A DNA stretch of 64,000 bases from Gordonia sp. X0973 (lineage in GTDB: Bacteria > Actinomycetota > Actinomycetes > Mycobacteriales > Mycobacteriaceae). The notes beneath the pieces are model-generated. The model saw nothing but the letters and a program-made list of their open reading frames with translations, did not search any database and was not told where the DNA came from. Positions 54,972 through 63,053 of the stretch are shown piece by piece. Each line of letters starts with the position of its first letter. Within the stretch, counting starts at the first letter, position 1. The translations under genes were made by a program, and so were the position numbers. Location of the stretch: NCBI RefSeq assembly GCF_013348785.1, contig NZ_CP054691.1:1364001-1428000 (forward strand), written 5' to 3'.

Positions 54972-56185
54972 TTGATGCGGCCCATATCGTCGGCGATGGT
55001 GGCGCTGAGTTCGGTGAGCGCCTCGCGCGCCGCACGGCTGACCTGATCGAGGTCGACGATGGACCCCTCGGCAAGATGCTCGTCGTACGGGAGTTCGTGC
55101 ACGGCCCGGCATTTGGTGAGGAAGTGCTGTGCGAGCTGGTCGGCGTCGATCCGCGACGAGCCGGCGCGCGAACTGCTGATCACCAGCACCGCGTTGGACA
55201 CGAGGTGGCCGTATCCGTGGGCCTGGAGCCAGTCGAGGGTCGCGTCGGCACTGCGCGCGCCGTCGAGCGCGGGGGAGGTGACCAGGATGATCGAGTGGGC
55301 CAGGTCGAGGACCCCGCGCATCGCCGAGTGGCTCAGGCCGGTCCCGCAGTCGGTCAGAATGATGTTGTAGTAGCGCTGCAGAATCGCCATCACCTGGCGG
55401 TACTCGTCCTCGCTGAACGATTCGGCCTGAGCGGGATCGCGCTCGGAGGCGAGCACTTCGAGCCGGTTGGGTGCCTGCGACGTGTGGGCGCGGACGTCGG
55501 AGTAGCGCTGGATCGTCGTGTCGGCGATCAGGTCGCGGACGGTCGAGTTCGTCTGCAACGGGACGCGCTGTGCCAGCGTGCCGAGGTCGGGATTGGCGTC
55601 GACGGCGATCACGCGGTCGCCGCGCAGCGTGGCGAAGGTGGCGCCCAGGCCGATGGTCGTCGTCGTCTTGCCCACGCCGCCCTTCAACGAGAGGACGGCG
55701 ATGCGGTAGTCGCCGCGAATCGGCTGGTTGACGCGGGCGAGCAGCTGTTCGTGGATGCTGGTCTGCCCGACGCCGCGTCGACCGAAACCGGGCAGTCCCC
55801 GCCACCTCTGTCGCATGCTCGTGCGCGTCATCGACGCCAGATTGTCGACGCCCGGAACCTGCGGACGAAGGGCCGGCGGGCGGTGCTGCACGGGTGGCGG
55901 ACCGGGTGCGTACTGCCCCGGAGGCATCTGCTGCGGCATCGGCGGCATCGGTGGCCGCGGCATCGGGGGAGCAGGTTGGACGTACTGCTGCGGCGGCGGT
56001 ACCGCTTGACGGACCGGGGGTGGCGGCGGCACGGACGGGGTGACCTGCGGTGCCGAGGGTGATGCCTGCGGGGTGATCGAGGCCGACGGCACCACCGCGT
56101 CGTCATTCGGTTGGTCGTCGCCGAGGGGCACCCAGCTCGGCAGGGCGGCAGACGATTCCGCCGCGGCCTGCTGTTCGTCGGCCAT
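54968..56185 (-). CDS. Proline-rich MinD/ParA-type ATPase (EspI-like), reverse copy
   Basis: 405 aa. Residues ~1-125 are Pro/Gln-rich and disordered; residues ~155-405 form a MinD-type ATPase with deviant Walker A (LSLKGGVGKTTTT), VDANPDLGTL and LTDCGTGLSHSAMRG. This layout resembles EspI of mycobacterial ESX-1. It may link ATP state to type VII secretion or polar location. ATG with GGAGG. It pairs with a divergent paralogue 146 bp away. Confidence 0.82.
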   Translation of the reverse strand: MADEQQAAAESSAALPSWVPLGDDQPNDDAVVPSASITPQASPSAPQVTPSVPPPPPVRQAVPPPQQYVQPAPPMPRPPMPPMPQQMPPGQYAPGPPPVQHRPPALRPQVPGVDNLASMTRTSMRQRWRGLPGFGRRGVGQTSIHEQLLARVNQPIRGDYRIAVLSLKGGVGKTTTTIGLGATFATLRGDRVIAVDANPDLGTLAQRVPLQTNSTVRDLIADTTIQRYSDVRAHTSQAPNRLEVLASERDPAQAESFSEDEYRQVMAILQRYYNIILTDCGTGLSHSAMRGVLDLAHSIILVTSPALDGARSADATLDWLQAHGYGHLVSNAVLVISSSRAGSSRIDADQLAQHFLTKCRAVHELPYDEHLAEGSIVDLDQVSRAAREALTELSATIADDMGRIN

Positions 56186-56331
56186 GAGTCCTCCCAGGTG
56201 GATACCTCCGCGACACCCGGGGAGTGCCGCTAACGCGGTGAACGCTACCAGTGGTCAGGTCGGTGCGGCCCGTTCAGTGCGGGTACGATGATCGGCGCTG
56301 TTTCCGAAACTTTCTGGGGGCTACGTTTTTC

Positions 56332-57957
56332 ATGGCTGACGAGTACGCCGACGATGCTTTTGTGGACCCGCCCTGGCTGCAGTCGGGTGGGGGTACCCCC
56401 ACTACCGCGCCACCCCCTCCGCCGCCCGTGCCGATGCTCGAACTGGACGGCGCAGTGCTCGGTGAGAACTCCCACGTCGGCCCCCTTGAGTCGGCCGAAG
56501 CCGACGAGGATCGAGCGGTAGTCCCGGCCCAACAGCGCCCGCCGGAGCCGGCCGCGCCGCAGCCGATCGTCCCTGGGCCGCCGGCGCCGGGACCGGTGCC
56601 GCAGGGATCGCCGCAGCCCGGGCCGCTGCAGGAGGCGCCGCCGAACGCGCCGGTACAGCAGATGCCGCCGCAGGGCTTCCAGCCCGCTCCCGGATTGCCG
56701 CCGCAGGGGCCGATGCCGCAAGGCGGCCCGATGCAGCAGATGCCGATGGCTGGCATGCCGATGCCGCAGGGCCCGATCCCGATGCCTCCGCAGGGCCCGG
56801 GATACTCCGAGCAGATGCCGCCGCAGGCCTACTACGGCCAACAGGTTCCGATGGCCGCGGTGCCGCCGCAGGTGGCGCACGCCATGCAGCAGCAGGGTCC
56901 GCAGTCGCACCTGGGCCTACACGAGCCGCAGCAGCGGAAACTCGCCCAGCAGGGATGGCGCAAAGCCGTCAACGCGGCGTCCGGCGGCTTGATCAAGCTC
57001 GGCGAGAGCAAGAGCCAGCAGCAGGTCAACGCCTTGGTGCAACGCGTTCGCGCACCGATCAGCGGGCAGTTCAACCTGGCCGTGCTCTCCCTCAAGGGCG
57101 GTGTCGGCAAGACGACGACGACCGTCGGCATCGGCTCGGCCTTCGCGTCCCTGCGTGGTGACCGCGTGATCGCCGTCGACGCCAATCCCGACTTGGGCAC
57201 CTTGGCCAGCCGCATCCCGCGCCAGACCAATTCGACGGTGCGCACGCTGCTCAGTGCCGAGCGGACCGAGACCTATTCGGACATCCGGATGCACACGTCG
57301 CAGGCGGTGTCGCGCCTGGAGGTGCTCGCATCGGAGCGCGATCCGGTGATCTCGGAATCGTTCAGCGAGGACGAGTACCGCAAGGTCATCGACATCTTGC
57401 AGCGGCACTACAACATCATTCTCACCGACTGCGGTACCGGACTCATGCACTCGGCGATGGGCGGCGTGCTGGATGTCGCGGACTCGCTCATCATCATCAG
57501 CTCACCGGCGATCGACGGGGCCGAGAGCGCGACGGCGACGCTGGACTGGCTCAGTCTGCACGGCTACCAGCACCTGGTGCGCCAGGCCGTCGTCGTCATC
57601 TCCGCGTCGAAGCCCGGCGGTGCGCTGGTGGACCTGGACATGCTGACCCAGCACTTCCTGGGCAAGGTCCGCGCGGTGCAGATCATTCCCTACGACGAGC
57701 ATCTCGCCGTCGGCAGTCACATCGACCTGGATTCGCTGAACTCGCGTACGCGCACGGCATTCCTGGAGCTGGCCGCCACGGTCGCCGATTCCTTCGGACA
57801 GCCGGCCGCGCAGAACACGTGGGGCCAGATGCCCGCCCACGCTATGCAGCAGGGCGGCTACGGGATGCCGCAGGGGGGTCCTGAGCAGCAGCCCATGCCG
57901 CAACCGGGCATCGACAGCCAGATGACGCTGCCGCCCATGCCGCCGCAGCAGCCGTAG
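56332..57957 (+). CDS. Proline-rich MinD/ParA-type ATPase (EspI-like), forward copy
   Basis: 541 aa. Longer disordered Pro/Gln/Met-rich N-terminus (~1-215, with repeated MPPQGP-like units), then the same MinD core: LSLKGGVGKTTTT, VDANPDLGTLASR, LTDCGTGLMHSAMGG; a second Pro/Gln-rich tail (~500-541). The core is closely similar to the reverse copy, so this is a local duplication and inversion. ATG 56332 chosen; its ribosome site is weak (GGGGG, ~11 nt away). Confidence 0.82.
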   Translation: MADEYADDAFVDPPWLQSGGGTPTTAPPPPPPVPMLELDGAVLGENSHVGPLESAEADEDRAVVPAQQRPPEPAAPQPIVPGPPAPGPVPQGSPQPGPLQEAPPNAPVQQMPPQGFQPAPGLPPQGPMPQGGPMQQMPMAGMPMPQGPIPMPPQGPGYSEQMPPQAYYGQQVPMAAVPPQVAHAMQQQGPQSHLGLHEPQQRKLAQQGWRKAVNAASGGLIKLGESKSQQQVNALVQRVRAPISGQFNLAVLSLKGGVGKTTTTVGIGSAFASLRGDRVIAVDANPDLGTLASRIPRQTNSTVRTLLSAERTETYSDIRMHTSQAVSRLEVLASERDPVISESFSEDEYRKVIDILQRHYNIILTDCGTGLMHSAMGGVLDVADSLIIISSPAIDGAESATATLDWLSLHGYQHLVRQAVVVISASKPGGALVDLDMLTQHFLGKVRAVQIIPYDEHLAVGSHIDLDSLNSRTRTAFLELAATVADSFGQPAAQNTWGQMPAHAMQQGGYGMPQGGPEQQPMPQPGIDSQMTLPPMPPQQP

Positions 57958-57985
57958 CCCGCGCGGTGTCAGCTCTCGAGCGGTA

Positions 57986-58660
57986 TCAGCTCACGGGCTT
58001 GCGCCAGCCGCAGTAGGTGGTGAAGGGTGCGCCCCTGCTGCGGATCCAGTTGTTGGCTCCGGGGACGGAAGCACAGTCGTCGGTGTGGTCGCCGGGGATG
58101 ATCGTGATGACCCGGAACGCGTATCCCGCGCAGTCCGGCGAGGGCAGCAGCCACTTGGTGGAGTCGTCGTAGCAGTGACCGACGAGCATGTTGGCGTCGG
58201 CGCAGTAGACGCGCTCGTCGGAGAGAGCGAACTTGCCGTCCTCTTTCCCGCATTCCGCTTTGGTCTTGACGACGTTGATGACGCGGTAGGTGGCGTTGGG
58301 GGAGTCGCACGGGGCCTTCACCGCGTCGTCGGGCAGGCCCGACGCGCAGTCGCCGACGGCGAACGCCGGGATGGTCGACCCGTCGCCGCGGAAGAAGATC
58401 AGGGCGACCGCCGCGATGGCGCCGACCACCAGGACGACGGCGCCGACGCAGAGTCCGATGATGAGTCCCTTGCGTGACTTGCGCGGCCCCGCGGGCGGCG
58501 AAGGCGGCGCGCCCGGAAACCCGGGGGGAGGACCGGTCGGGGCACCGCCCGGGAATCCGGGCGGAGGGGTGCTCGGAGGTCCGAAGGGCGGCCCGGATGG
58601 CCCGCTCGGCGGGCCGAACGGGGGTCCGGAAGGTCCTGGCGTCACGGGGGGTTGGTTCAC
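57986..58660 (-). CDS. Proline-rich single-pass membrane protein with Cys-rich outer domain
   Basis: 224 aa. Residues 1-62 Pro/Gly-rich, membrane helix ~65-90 (GLIIGLCVGAVVLVVGAIAA), outer domain ~95-224 with six to eight cysteines (VGDCASGL, KAPCDSPN, VYCADAN, HCYDDST, TTYCGWR). Such proteins, related to LppU/septum-associated families, are frequent beside ESX and kinase genes. GTG start. Convergent with the MinD-like gene. Confidence 0.72.
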   Translation of the reverse strand: MNQPPVTPGPSGPPFGPPSGPSGPPFGPPSTPPPGFPGGAPTGPPPGFPGAPPSPPAGPRKSRKGLIIGLCVGAVVLVVGAIAAVALIFFRGDGSTIPAFAVGDCASGLPDDAVKAPCDSPNATYRVINVVKTKAECGKEDGKFALSDERVYCADANMLVGHCYDDSTKWLLPSPDCAGYAFRVITIIPGDHTDDCASVPGANNWIRSRGAPFTTYCGWRKPVS

Positions 58661-58737
58661 GGTGCGTCAGCCTAACCTATGCTGGTCCGCGTGACCGGTG
58701 GGTAACGCCGGATATGCCAGATCAGGGTGGGGAGGAT

Positions 58738-59094
58738 ATGGACGCGGAGAACGAGACGCCGCCACCGCAGGAGTGGATGGTGCCGACGGTGGGGCGGGCC
58801 GCGACGCGGTCGGGATCGATCGTCGTCGAGACCACCGAACAGGGACTGCCGCGGGCGATCACCATCGAGGCGTCGGAGATGGATCAGCCGGCTGCCGTGT
58901 TGGCGAAACGAATCGTCGGGCTGTGCCGGCAGGCCGCGTTGACCGCCGGGTTGCGCCGTCGGGAGCAGTTGGTGGCGGCCGGCGTCGACTCCGCGACGCT
59001 CTCCTACATGGGTCTGCCGACCGCCGACGACGTGCGGGCCGCCGAGGACGAGTCCGACGACGAGCCGCCAGAGACGTGGTTGAGGCGGGTATGA
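58738..59094 (+). CDS. Small ESX-associated protein, YbaB-like partner
   Basis: 118 aa. Core TRSGSIVVETTEQGLPRAIT followed by helix LAKRIVGLCRQAALTAGLRR, an arrangement seen in YbaB/EbfC-like proteins of type VII loci. Acidic C-terminus. ATG 58738 sits very close to GGGGAGG; ATG 58714 is the alternative. ATGA overlap joins it to the next gene. Confidence 0.65.
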   Translation: MDAENETPPPQEWMVPTVGRAATRSGSIVVETTEQGLPRAITIEASEMDQPAAVLAKRIVGLCRQAALTAGLRRREQLVAAGVDSATLSYMGLPTADDVRAAEDESDDEPPETWLRRV

Positions 59095-59516
59095 ACGAGA
59101 AGAATGCGACGCCGCCGCCGTGGCCGGTGAACGAGAACGGGTTTCCCGCGGCGGTACCGCTGCCGGATTCGCCGCCACTGCCGCCGGAGCGCGCCATCAC
59201 TTTCGACGATTTGCAGCAGGCCGCGACCGCTGCGCTGGATCGCATCCAGACCGCCGCGGAAGAGATGGGTGCCATCAGCATCCGGGAGTCGTCCGAAGAC
59301 GGCTATGTGACCGTCGACGTGAACGGCAAGGGTGAGCTGACCGGGTTGTGGCTCGACGACGCCGCGATGGAGCAGACGGGCGCCGAGTTGGGTGCCCAGA
59401 TCGTCGCTACCGCGTCTGCGGCCGTTGCGAAGGCTTTCGGTCAGGTCGGTGACGTCATCACCGCGTTCAACGAGAAGTCGGCAGAGATCGCCGGGCCGTC
59501 GTCGCCCGAGCAGTAG
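59091..59516 (+). CDS. YbaB/EbfC-family protein (EspL-like)
   Basis: 141 aa. Pro-rich N-terminus, coiled helix (FDDLQQAATAALDRIQTAAE), YbaB strand region (VTVDVNGKGELTGLWL) and C-terminal helix (AAVAKAFGQVGDVITAFNEK). In M. tuberculosis ESX-1 the YbaB-like EspL stabilises other secreted factors. Coupled to the gene before it. Convergent with the lipoprotein operon, 1 bp apart. Confidence 0.75.
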   Translation: MNEKNATPPPWPVNENGFPAAVPLPDSPPLPPERAITFDDLQQAATAALDRIQTAAEEMGAISIRESSEDGYVTVDVNGKGELTGLWLDDAAMEQTGAELGAQIVATASAAVAKAFGQVGDVITAFNEKSAEIAGPSSPEQ

Positions 59517-59517
59517 T

Positions 59518-60069
59518 TCAGCGGGGCGGCGGGCGCTTGTCGAGGGCGACGAGTGTGCCGTTCAGCGGGATGAGCGCCTGCCCCCTGGCGATCGGGCCGT
59601 CGAATCCTTGGTCGTTCCGGAGGTCTTCGATCGGTCCCTTGTCGGTCAGTCCGACGTATTGGATCGGTTGGCCGTCGCGCAGGAACAGGTAGGCGACTCC
59701 GTCGGGTCCGCCGACGGAGGGGGTGCCGGTGAAACAGATGTTCTGCTCGGGATAGGAGATTTCCATGATGTTCTGGGCGCGCCTCGCGGTGTTGGCCGCG
59801 AGGACGATCATCTGATCGAAGTCGCGTCGCCAATGGGCGTCGGCGGCAATCTCGTCGACCGAGGTCAGCCGTGACTTGTCGGCGGCTCGTCGAGCGGCCG
59901 CGGTGACGAAGGCGGGGCCCGAGCCGAGACGCTCGGGGGAGTCGACTGGGAACGTCACGTCGCACGACTTCTTCGAGTTCGGCATCGGAATGCACGCGGT
60001 GAGGGACAGCGCGGTGGTGGTGGCGCAGGCGAGCAGTGCCAGCGTGCGAGCAGTGGTCCCAGTGGTCAT
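59518..60069 (-). CDS. Lipoprotein, last gene of the toxin operon (paralogue 2)
   Basis: 183 aa. Signal and lipobox LSLTAC at ~residues 21-26. The mature part contains ERLGSGPAFVTAAARRAAD, then DEIAADAHWRRDFDQMIVLA and NICFTGTPSVGGPDGVAYLF. The plan follows that of the lipoprotein upstream (paralogue 1): a helical region with a Trp, then a Cys-containing sheet region. ATG overlaps its stop (ATGA). Role unknown; immunity to the secreted WXG protein is one possibility. Confidence 0.7.
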   Translation of the reverse strand: MTTGTTARTLALLACATTTALSLTACIPMPNSKKSCDVTFPVDSPERLGSGPAFVTAAARRAADKSRLTSVDEIAADAHWRRDFDQMIVLAANTARRAQNIMEISYPEQNICFTGTPSVGGPDGVAYLFLRDGQPIQYVGLTDKGPIEDLRNDQGFDGPIARGQALIPLNGTLVALDKRPPPR

Positions 60070-60695
60070 CGGTACGGCACACTCCATTCCGGTTCGGCCA
60101 GCAGCAGCGGTATCCCGTCAGGTCCGGCGCGGTAGGGAATCAGCTTCTGCTCCCACGTGATCCGTGCTTTGCGCTCGGTCGAGTACAGGATCGGGTGCGA
60201 CCCGGTCCACGGGACGCTCTGCACGGGAGTGAGGCTGTCTTGGAAGATGTAGGTTCCGCCGTGGTTTCCCGCCGGATCGGGCGGTGAGCGGAAGTCGAAT
60301 CCGTGCCAACACGGCGGCGGCGGGCTGTGCTGATCGGAGTAGGTCATCTCGTCGAGGTCCGCCTTGGTGAACCCCGCTCGCGCGCTGTAGACCACAACGT
60401 GGGTGTACCTGGGACTGGGCCAGTCGGCGGCCGCTTCGCGGGGCCAGCCGGCGGCGTCGGTGATCTGCTCTAGTGTGGTGGGGCGTCCAGCCAGCGCCGC
60501 TCTCTGCAGCGCTTGTAGAAAGGCCTCGTTTGATCCGAGGGGCGTCGGTCCGTCGGCATAGCGGAAGCTCCCCGTGCAGGGCTTCACCGCGGTGGGCGCC
60601 GATTTCCGGCCGGCCAGGTGACAGGAAGAAACGGCGACGAGCAAGGCGAGCGCGATAGGTAGCGCGGCGAACACTCGGGTGCGTTTGGGCTTCAC
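60066..60695 (-). CDS. Lipoprotein in the toxin operon (paralogue 1)
   Basis: 209 aa. N-terminal basic residues, hydrophobic core and lipobox AVSSC. Mature part: TPLGSNEAFLQALQRAALAG, ITDAAGWPREAAADWP, YTHVVVYSARAG, PPPPCWHGFDF and GTYIFQDSLTPVQSVPWTGS. It follows the WXG/toxin-like gene by 10 bp and overlaps paralogue 2. Distant similarity between the two is by eye. GTG start. Confidence 0.7.
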   Translation of the reverse strand: MKPKRTRVFAALPIALALLVAVSSCHLAGRKSAPTAVKPCTGSFRYADGPTPLGSNEAFLQALQRAALAGRPTTLEQITDAAGWPREAAADWPSPRYTHVVVYSARAGFTKADLDEMTYSDQHSPPPPCWHGFDFRSPPDPAGNHGGTYIFQDSLTPVQSVPWTGSHPILYSTERKARITWEQKLIPYRAGPDGIPLLLAEPEWSVPYR

Positions 60696-60705
60696 GATTG
60701 CTCCG

Positions 60706-61932
60706 CTAGTTCGCCGGCATCGGGATGCCGGTGGTGCGGGGCACCCCGGTGCCCTTGCCGTCAGCGTGGGCGGCGCCGTCCGCAGTGCTGCGATGGATCT
60801 GGAGGTCGTGTCCGACGACGATGTTGTCCCCGTTGCTGATCGACGCGCGCACCTTCGTGGCGAGTTCCTCCGGCGAGGCGTTGGGGTTCTCCATCGCTAT
60901 CTTGCGGCCGACCTCGTTGTTGTACAGGTCCATCGCCTCGCGGGCCGGAGCATTGCCGCCGAGGCCCTCGTGCGCGGTGCCGTACGCCTTGGCGAAGTCC
61001 GCTCCGAAACGCCTGGTCATCAGGGCGTTCCAGTAAGTGTGACGGAAAGCGTCGGAGTATCCGCTGTCAACGAGGTTCTTCCTGTTGTGCGGATCCACGT
61101 CGTGGGGGAACTGTGCCCATGCCTCGTTTTCGGCGCGTTCCTTGATCTTGTAGAAGTCGTACACCGAAGCCGCGAAAGCCGCGGGATCCCCGTGGTTGAG
61201 TGAAAGTATGATGGCAATCTCTTCCTCGGTGAGCATCTCCGGTGTTTTGTCCATGCCGATCGCCTTCAGCGCCGTCCGCAGCCAGGGGGGAGGGAAGAGG
61301 TAGGACTTCTTGCTGGCCTTGGTCTGGTACTTGCGCATGATCTCGGCCAGATCCTTATCGGACGGCAGTTTGTTGGCGCCCTCCTGAACGGCCCGACTCA
61401 GCTTCTCCATATTGGAATTGAGCTTCTCGAACCCGGTCTTGTCGATGATCTCGATCCGTGAAAGGGCAGCGGTGATTTTGGAGGTAAGGTCGTGCTCTTT
61501 GGCTTCCTTCAACGGCAGCTTGTAAACGGCCGACGGTCCCCACTTCTCGATCCATTCTTCATTCGACAGCTTCGAATAGACCTTGCCGTCGTCGTTGCAC
61601 AGCAGCTGATACTCCGAATGGTCGACCTCGTCCAACGCCTCTTTGACCACCTGCGCCTCGGGCTTCAGCTGATCGAAGAGCTGGCCCGCTTGGTCGGCGA
61701 TGTCTTCGATGACGTTCGCCGTGATGCGTGCATCGTCGGCGTGCATCCGGGACAGGTTGCGGGCGGCGTCCCCGGCGCTTCCGGCCCAATCGGAGCCGCT
61801 GGAATCGAACTCGACACTCGATGACCGAACGGCGGCGCGGAAGTTCTCGCCGCGCCGTTTCATTTCCGCGATCGTCTGATAGCCGCTGGCGAACGTCCAC
61901 TTCGCCACCACCCGGGGTGCATAGCTACCCAC
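60706..61932 (-). CDS. WXG-type protein with C-terminal putative toxin domain
   Basis: 408 aa. Residues ~1-110: helical WXG100-like domain with the WxG turn at W49-A50-G51 (SGSDWAGSAGDAARN). Residues ~110-285: mixed linker. Residues ~290-345: DAFRHTYWNALMTRRFG (294-310), AHEGL (H321, E322) and MDLYNNEVGR (334-343), a His/Glu/Asp/Asn-rich core like a domain of unknown function found at the ends of polymorphic toxins (DUF6973-type, from memory). Length, layout and neighbours suggest a type VII substrate that acts in a target cell. GTG start, 2 bp after the preceding gene. Confidence 0.72.
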   Translation of the reverse strand: MGSYAPRVVAKWTFASGYQTIAEMKRRGENFRAAVRSSSVEFDSSGSDWAGSAGDAARNLSRMHADDARITANVIEDIADQAGQLFDQLKPEAQVVKEALDEVDHSEYQLLCNDDGKVYSKLSNEEWIEKWGPSAVYKLPLKEAKEHDLTSKITAALSRIEIIDKTGFEKLNSNMEKLSRAVQEGANKLPSDKDLAEIMRKYQTKASKKSYLFPPPWLRTALKAIGMDKTPEMLTEEEIAIILSLNHGDPAAFAASVYDFYKIKERAENEAWAQFPHDVDPHNRKNLVDSGYSDAFRHTYWNALMTRRFGADFAKAYGTAHEGLGGNAPAREAMDLYNNEVGRKIAMENPNASPEELATKVRASISNGDNIVVGHDLQIHRSTADGAAHADGKGTGVPRTTGIPMPAN

Positions 61933-61934
61933 CC

Positions 61935-62228
61935 CTAGCCCCCGATCCGGTGGCGGTTGTTGCGCTCGGTGTGCTCGTAGGCATTCGCTGACTTGGTGGC
62001 CAGGTCGCCGAAGTGCGCAATCCGCTGTGCGTGGTACTCGATTGCCTTGTCAAGCGCGATCGCCGAGTCACCCAGGCTGCGGGCCACCAGCGCCCCTCGG
62101 GCGTCGGATTCTGGGTCGTGGCCGCCGTTCAGCGGCTTCGCCTGGCCGATAGCCTTCGACGCGGACCGCGCACTCGTCGCGAGATCATGCAGGTGCGAGA
62201 CGTTGACCGTGGTCGGATCCGGGGCCAT
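61935..62228 (-). CDS. Small helical EspC/WXG-like ESX protein
   Basis: 97 aa, almost all helix: VNVSHLHDLATSARSASKAI, then LVARSLGDSAIALDKAI and HRIGG at the end. Such proteins precede large T7 substrates and may form a pair with them for export. I chose ATG 62228 because TGGAG lies 6 nt before it; ATG 62240 is possible. Two bp before the WXG/toxin-like gene. Confidence 0.68.
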   Translation of the reverse strand: MAPDPTTVNVSHLHDLATSARSASKAIGQAKPLNGGHDPESDARGALVARSLGDSAIALDKAIEYHAQRIAHFGDLATKSANAYEHTERNNRHRIGG

Positions 62229-62303
62229 CGGGGACTCCATTCGAGGTCTGGATTGTCAGGATTGCGGCGCTGGACCGAAAGCAGGCTATCACCGGGCGCC
62301 GGG

Positions 62304-63053
62304 TCAAACCTTGCGGTGGTACTTCAGATCGCTGACGACTTGCGTGAGGAGTCTGGTGAGTTGCTTTGCGGTGACGGGGGTGGATGACTTGGTCTTTCGG
62401 CCATAGGCGGCGTATCGACCGTCGCCGGTGATGTCACCGATGGCGACTCGTGCTCGCGAGAGGACGGTGGTGTCCTGGACGTCGAGCTCTTCGAGGATGA
62501 ATTCACCGAGTAGATCCGTGGGGGCCGTCAGGAGGATGTGTCTGGCGCGATCGACCGGGTCGGGCGTGGCGTTGATCAGCACGGAGTCTGGTTCGTCGGT
62601 GCTCGTCATGTTGGGGACCGGCGGGAGACGCCCGGGTTCTCTGGGCGGTAGAGCGGAGACGAGGGCGGTGATCCAGCCGGCGAGGTCGGTACTGGTGATG
62701 CTGACGCTGCCGCCGCGGTGGGCCCAGGGGTCGCCGGGGGCGGTGGATTGGGAGGCGATGACGGCATTGCCGTCGCGGAACCCGGACGCGATCCGCACCC
62801 CGCGCTTGCGGTTGTTGAGCGGGAACGCGACAACGCTGATCCGGTGCGACGGGCGGTTGAGGGTGTCGATGGCGGCAGCCCGTGCCTCGGTCATCGTGGT
62901 CAGGAGGTGTGCTTCCGCGGCGTCGTTGACGGCGTCTCGATCGTCTGGATCAACGTCGTCGAGGTTCGCGAACAGTGGGTAAGGCAAGCGATCGAACCCA
63001 TCGGCATCGCACAGGACCGCCAACTCGGTGGGGGTCAGTGTCCACACGCTCAT
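62304..63053 (-). CDS. espG: ESX secretion-associated protein EspG
   Basis: 249 aa. WTLTPTELAVLCDADGFDRLP at the start and a C-terminal LTRLLTQVVSDL helix are typical of EspG, the cytosolic chaperone that recognises PE/PPE proteins before secretion. The ATG overlaps the stop of the PPE-like gene (ATGA), so chaperone and client are coupled. Confidence 0.86.
   Translation of the reverse strand: MSVWTLTPTELAVLCDADGFDRLPYPLFANLDDVDPDDRDAVNDAAEAHLLTTMTEARAAAIDTLNRPSHRISVVAFPLNNRKRGVRIASGFRDGNAVIASQSTAPGDPWAHRGGSVSITSTDLAGWITALVSALPPREPGRLPPVPNMTSTDEPDSVLINATPDPVDRARHILLTAPTDLLGEFILEELDVQDTTVLSRARVAIGDITGDGRYAAYGRKTKSSTPVTAKQLTRLLTQVVSDLKYHRKV

Noticed and set aside
54972..55805. Possible fusion of a long N-terminal part to the membrane protein at 54153
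   Set aside because: The extra part lies out of frame over the MinD-like gene; the TTGA overlap gives a better start.
54968..57957. Chromosome-partition ParA genes with parS sites
   Set aside because: No ParB gene or parS-like palindrome nearby; proline-rich tails and ESX neighbours favour an EspI-like role.
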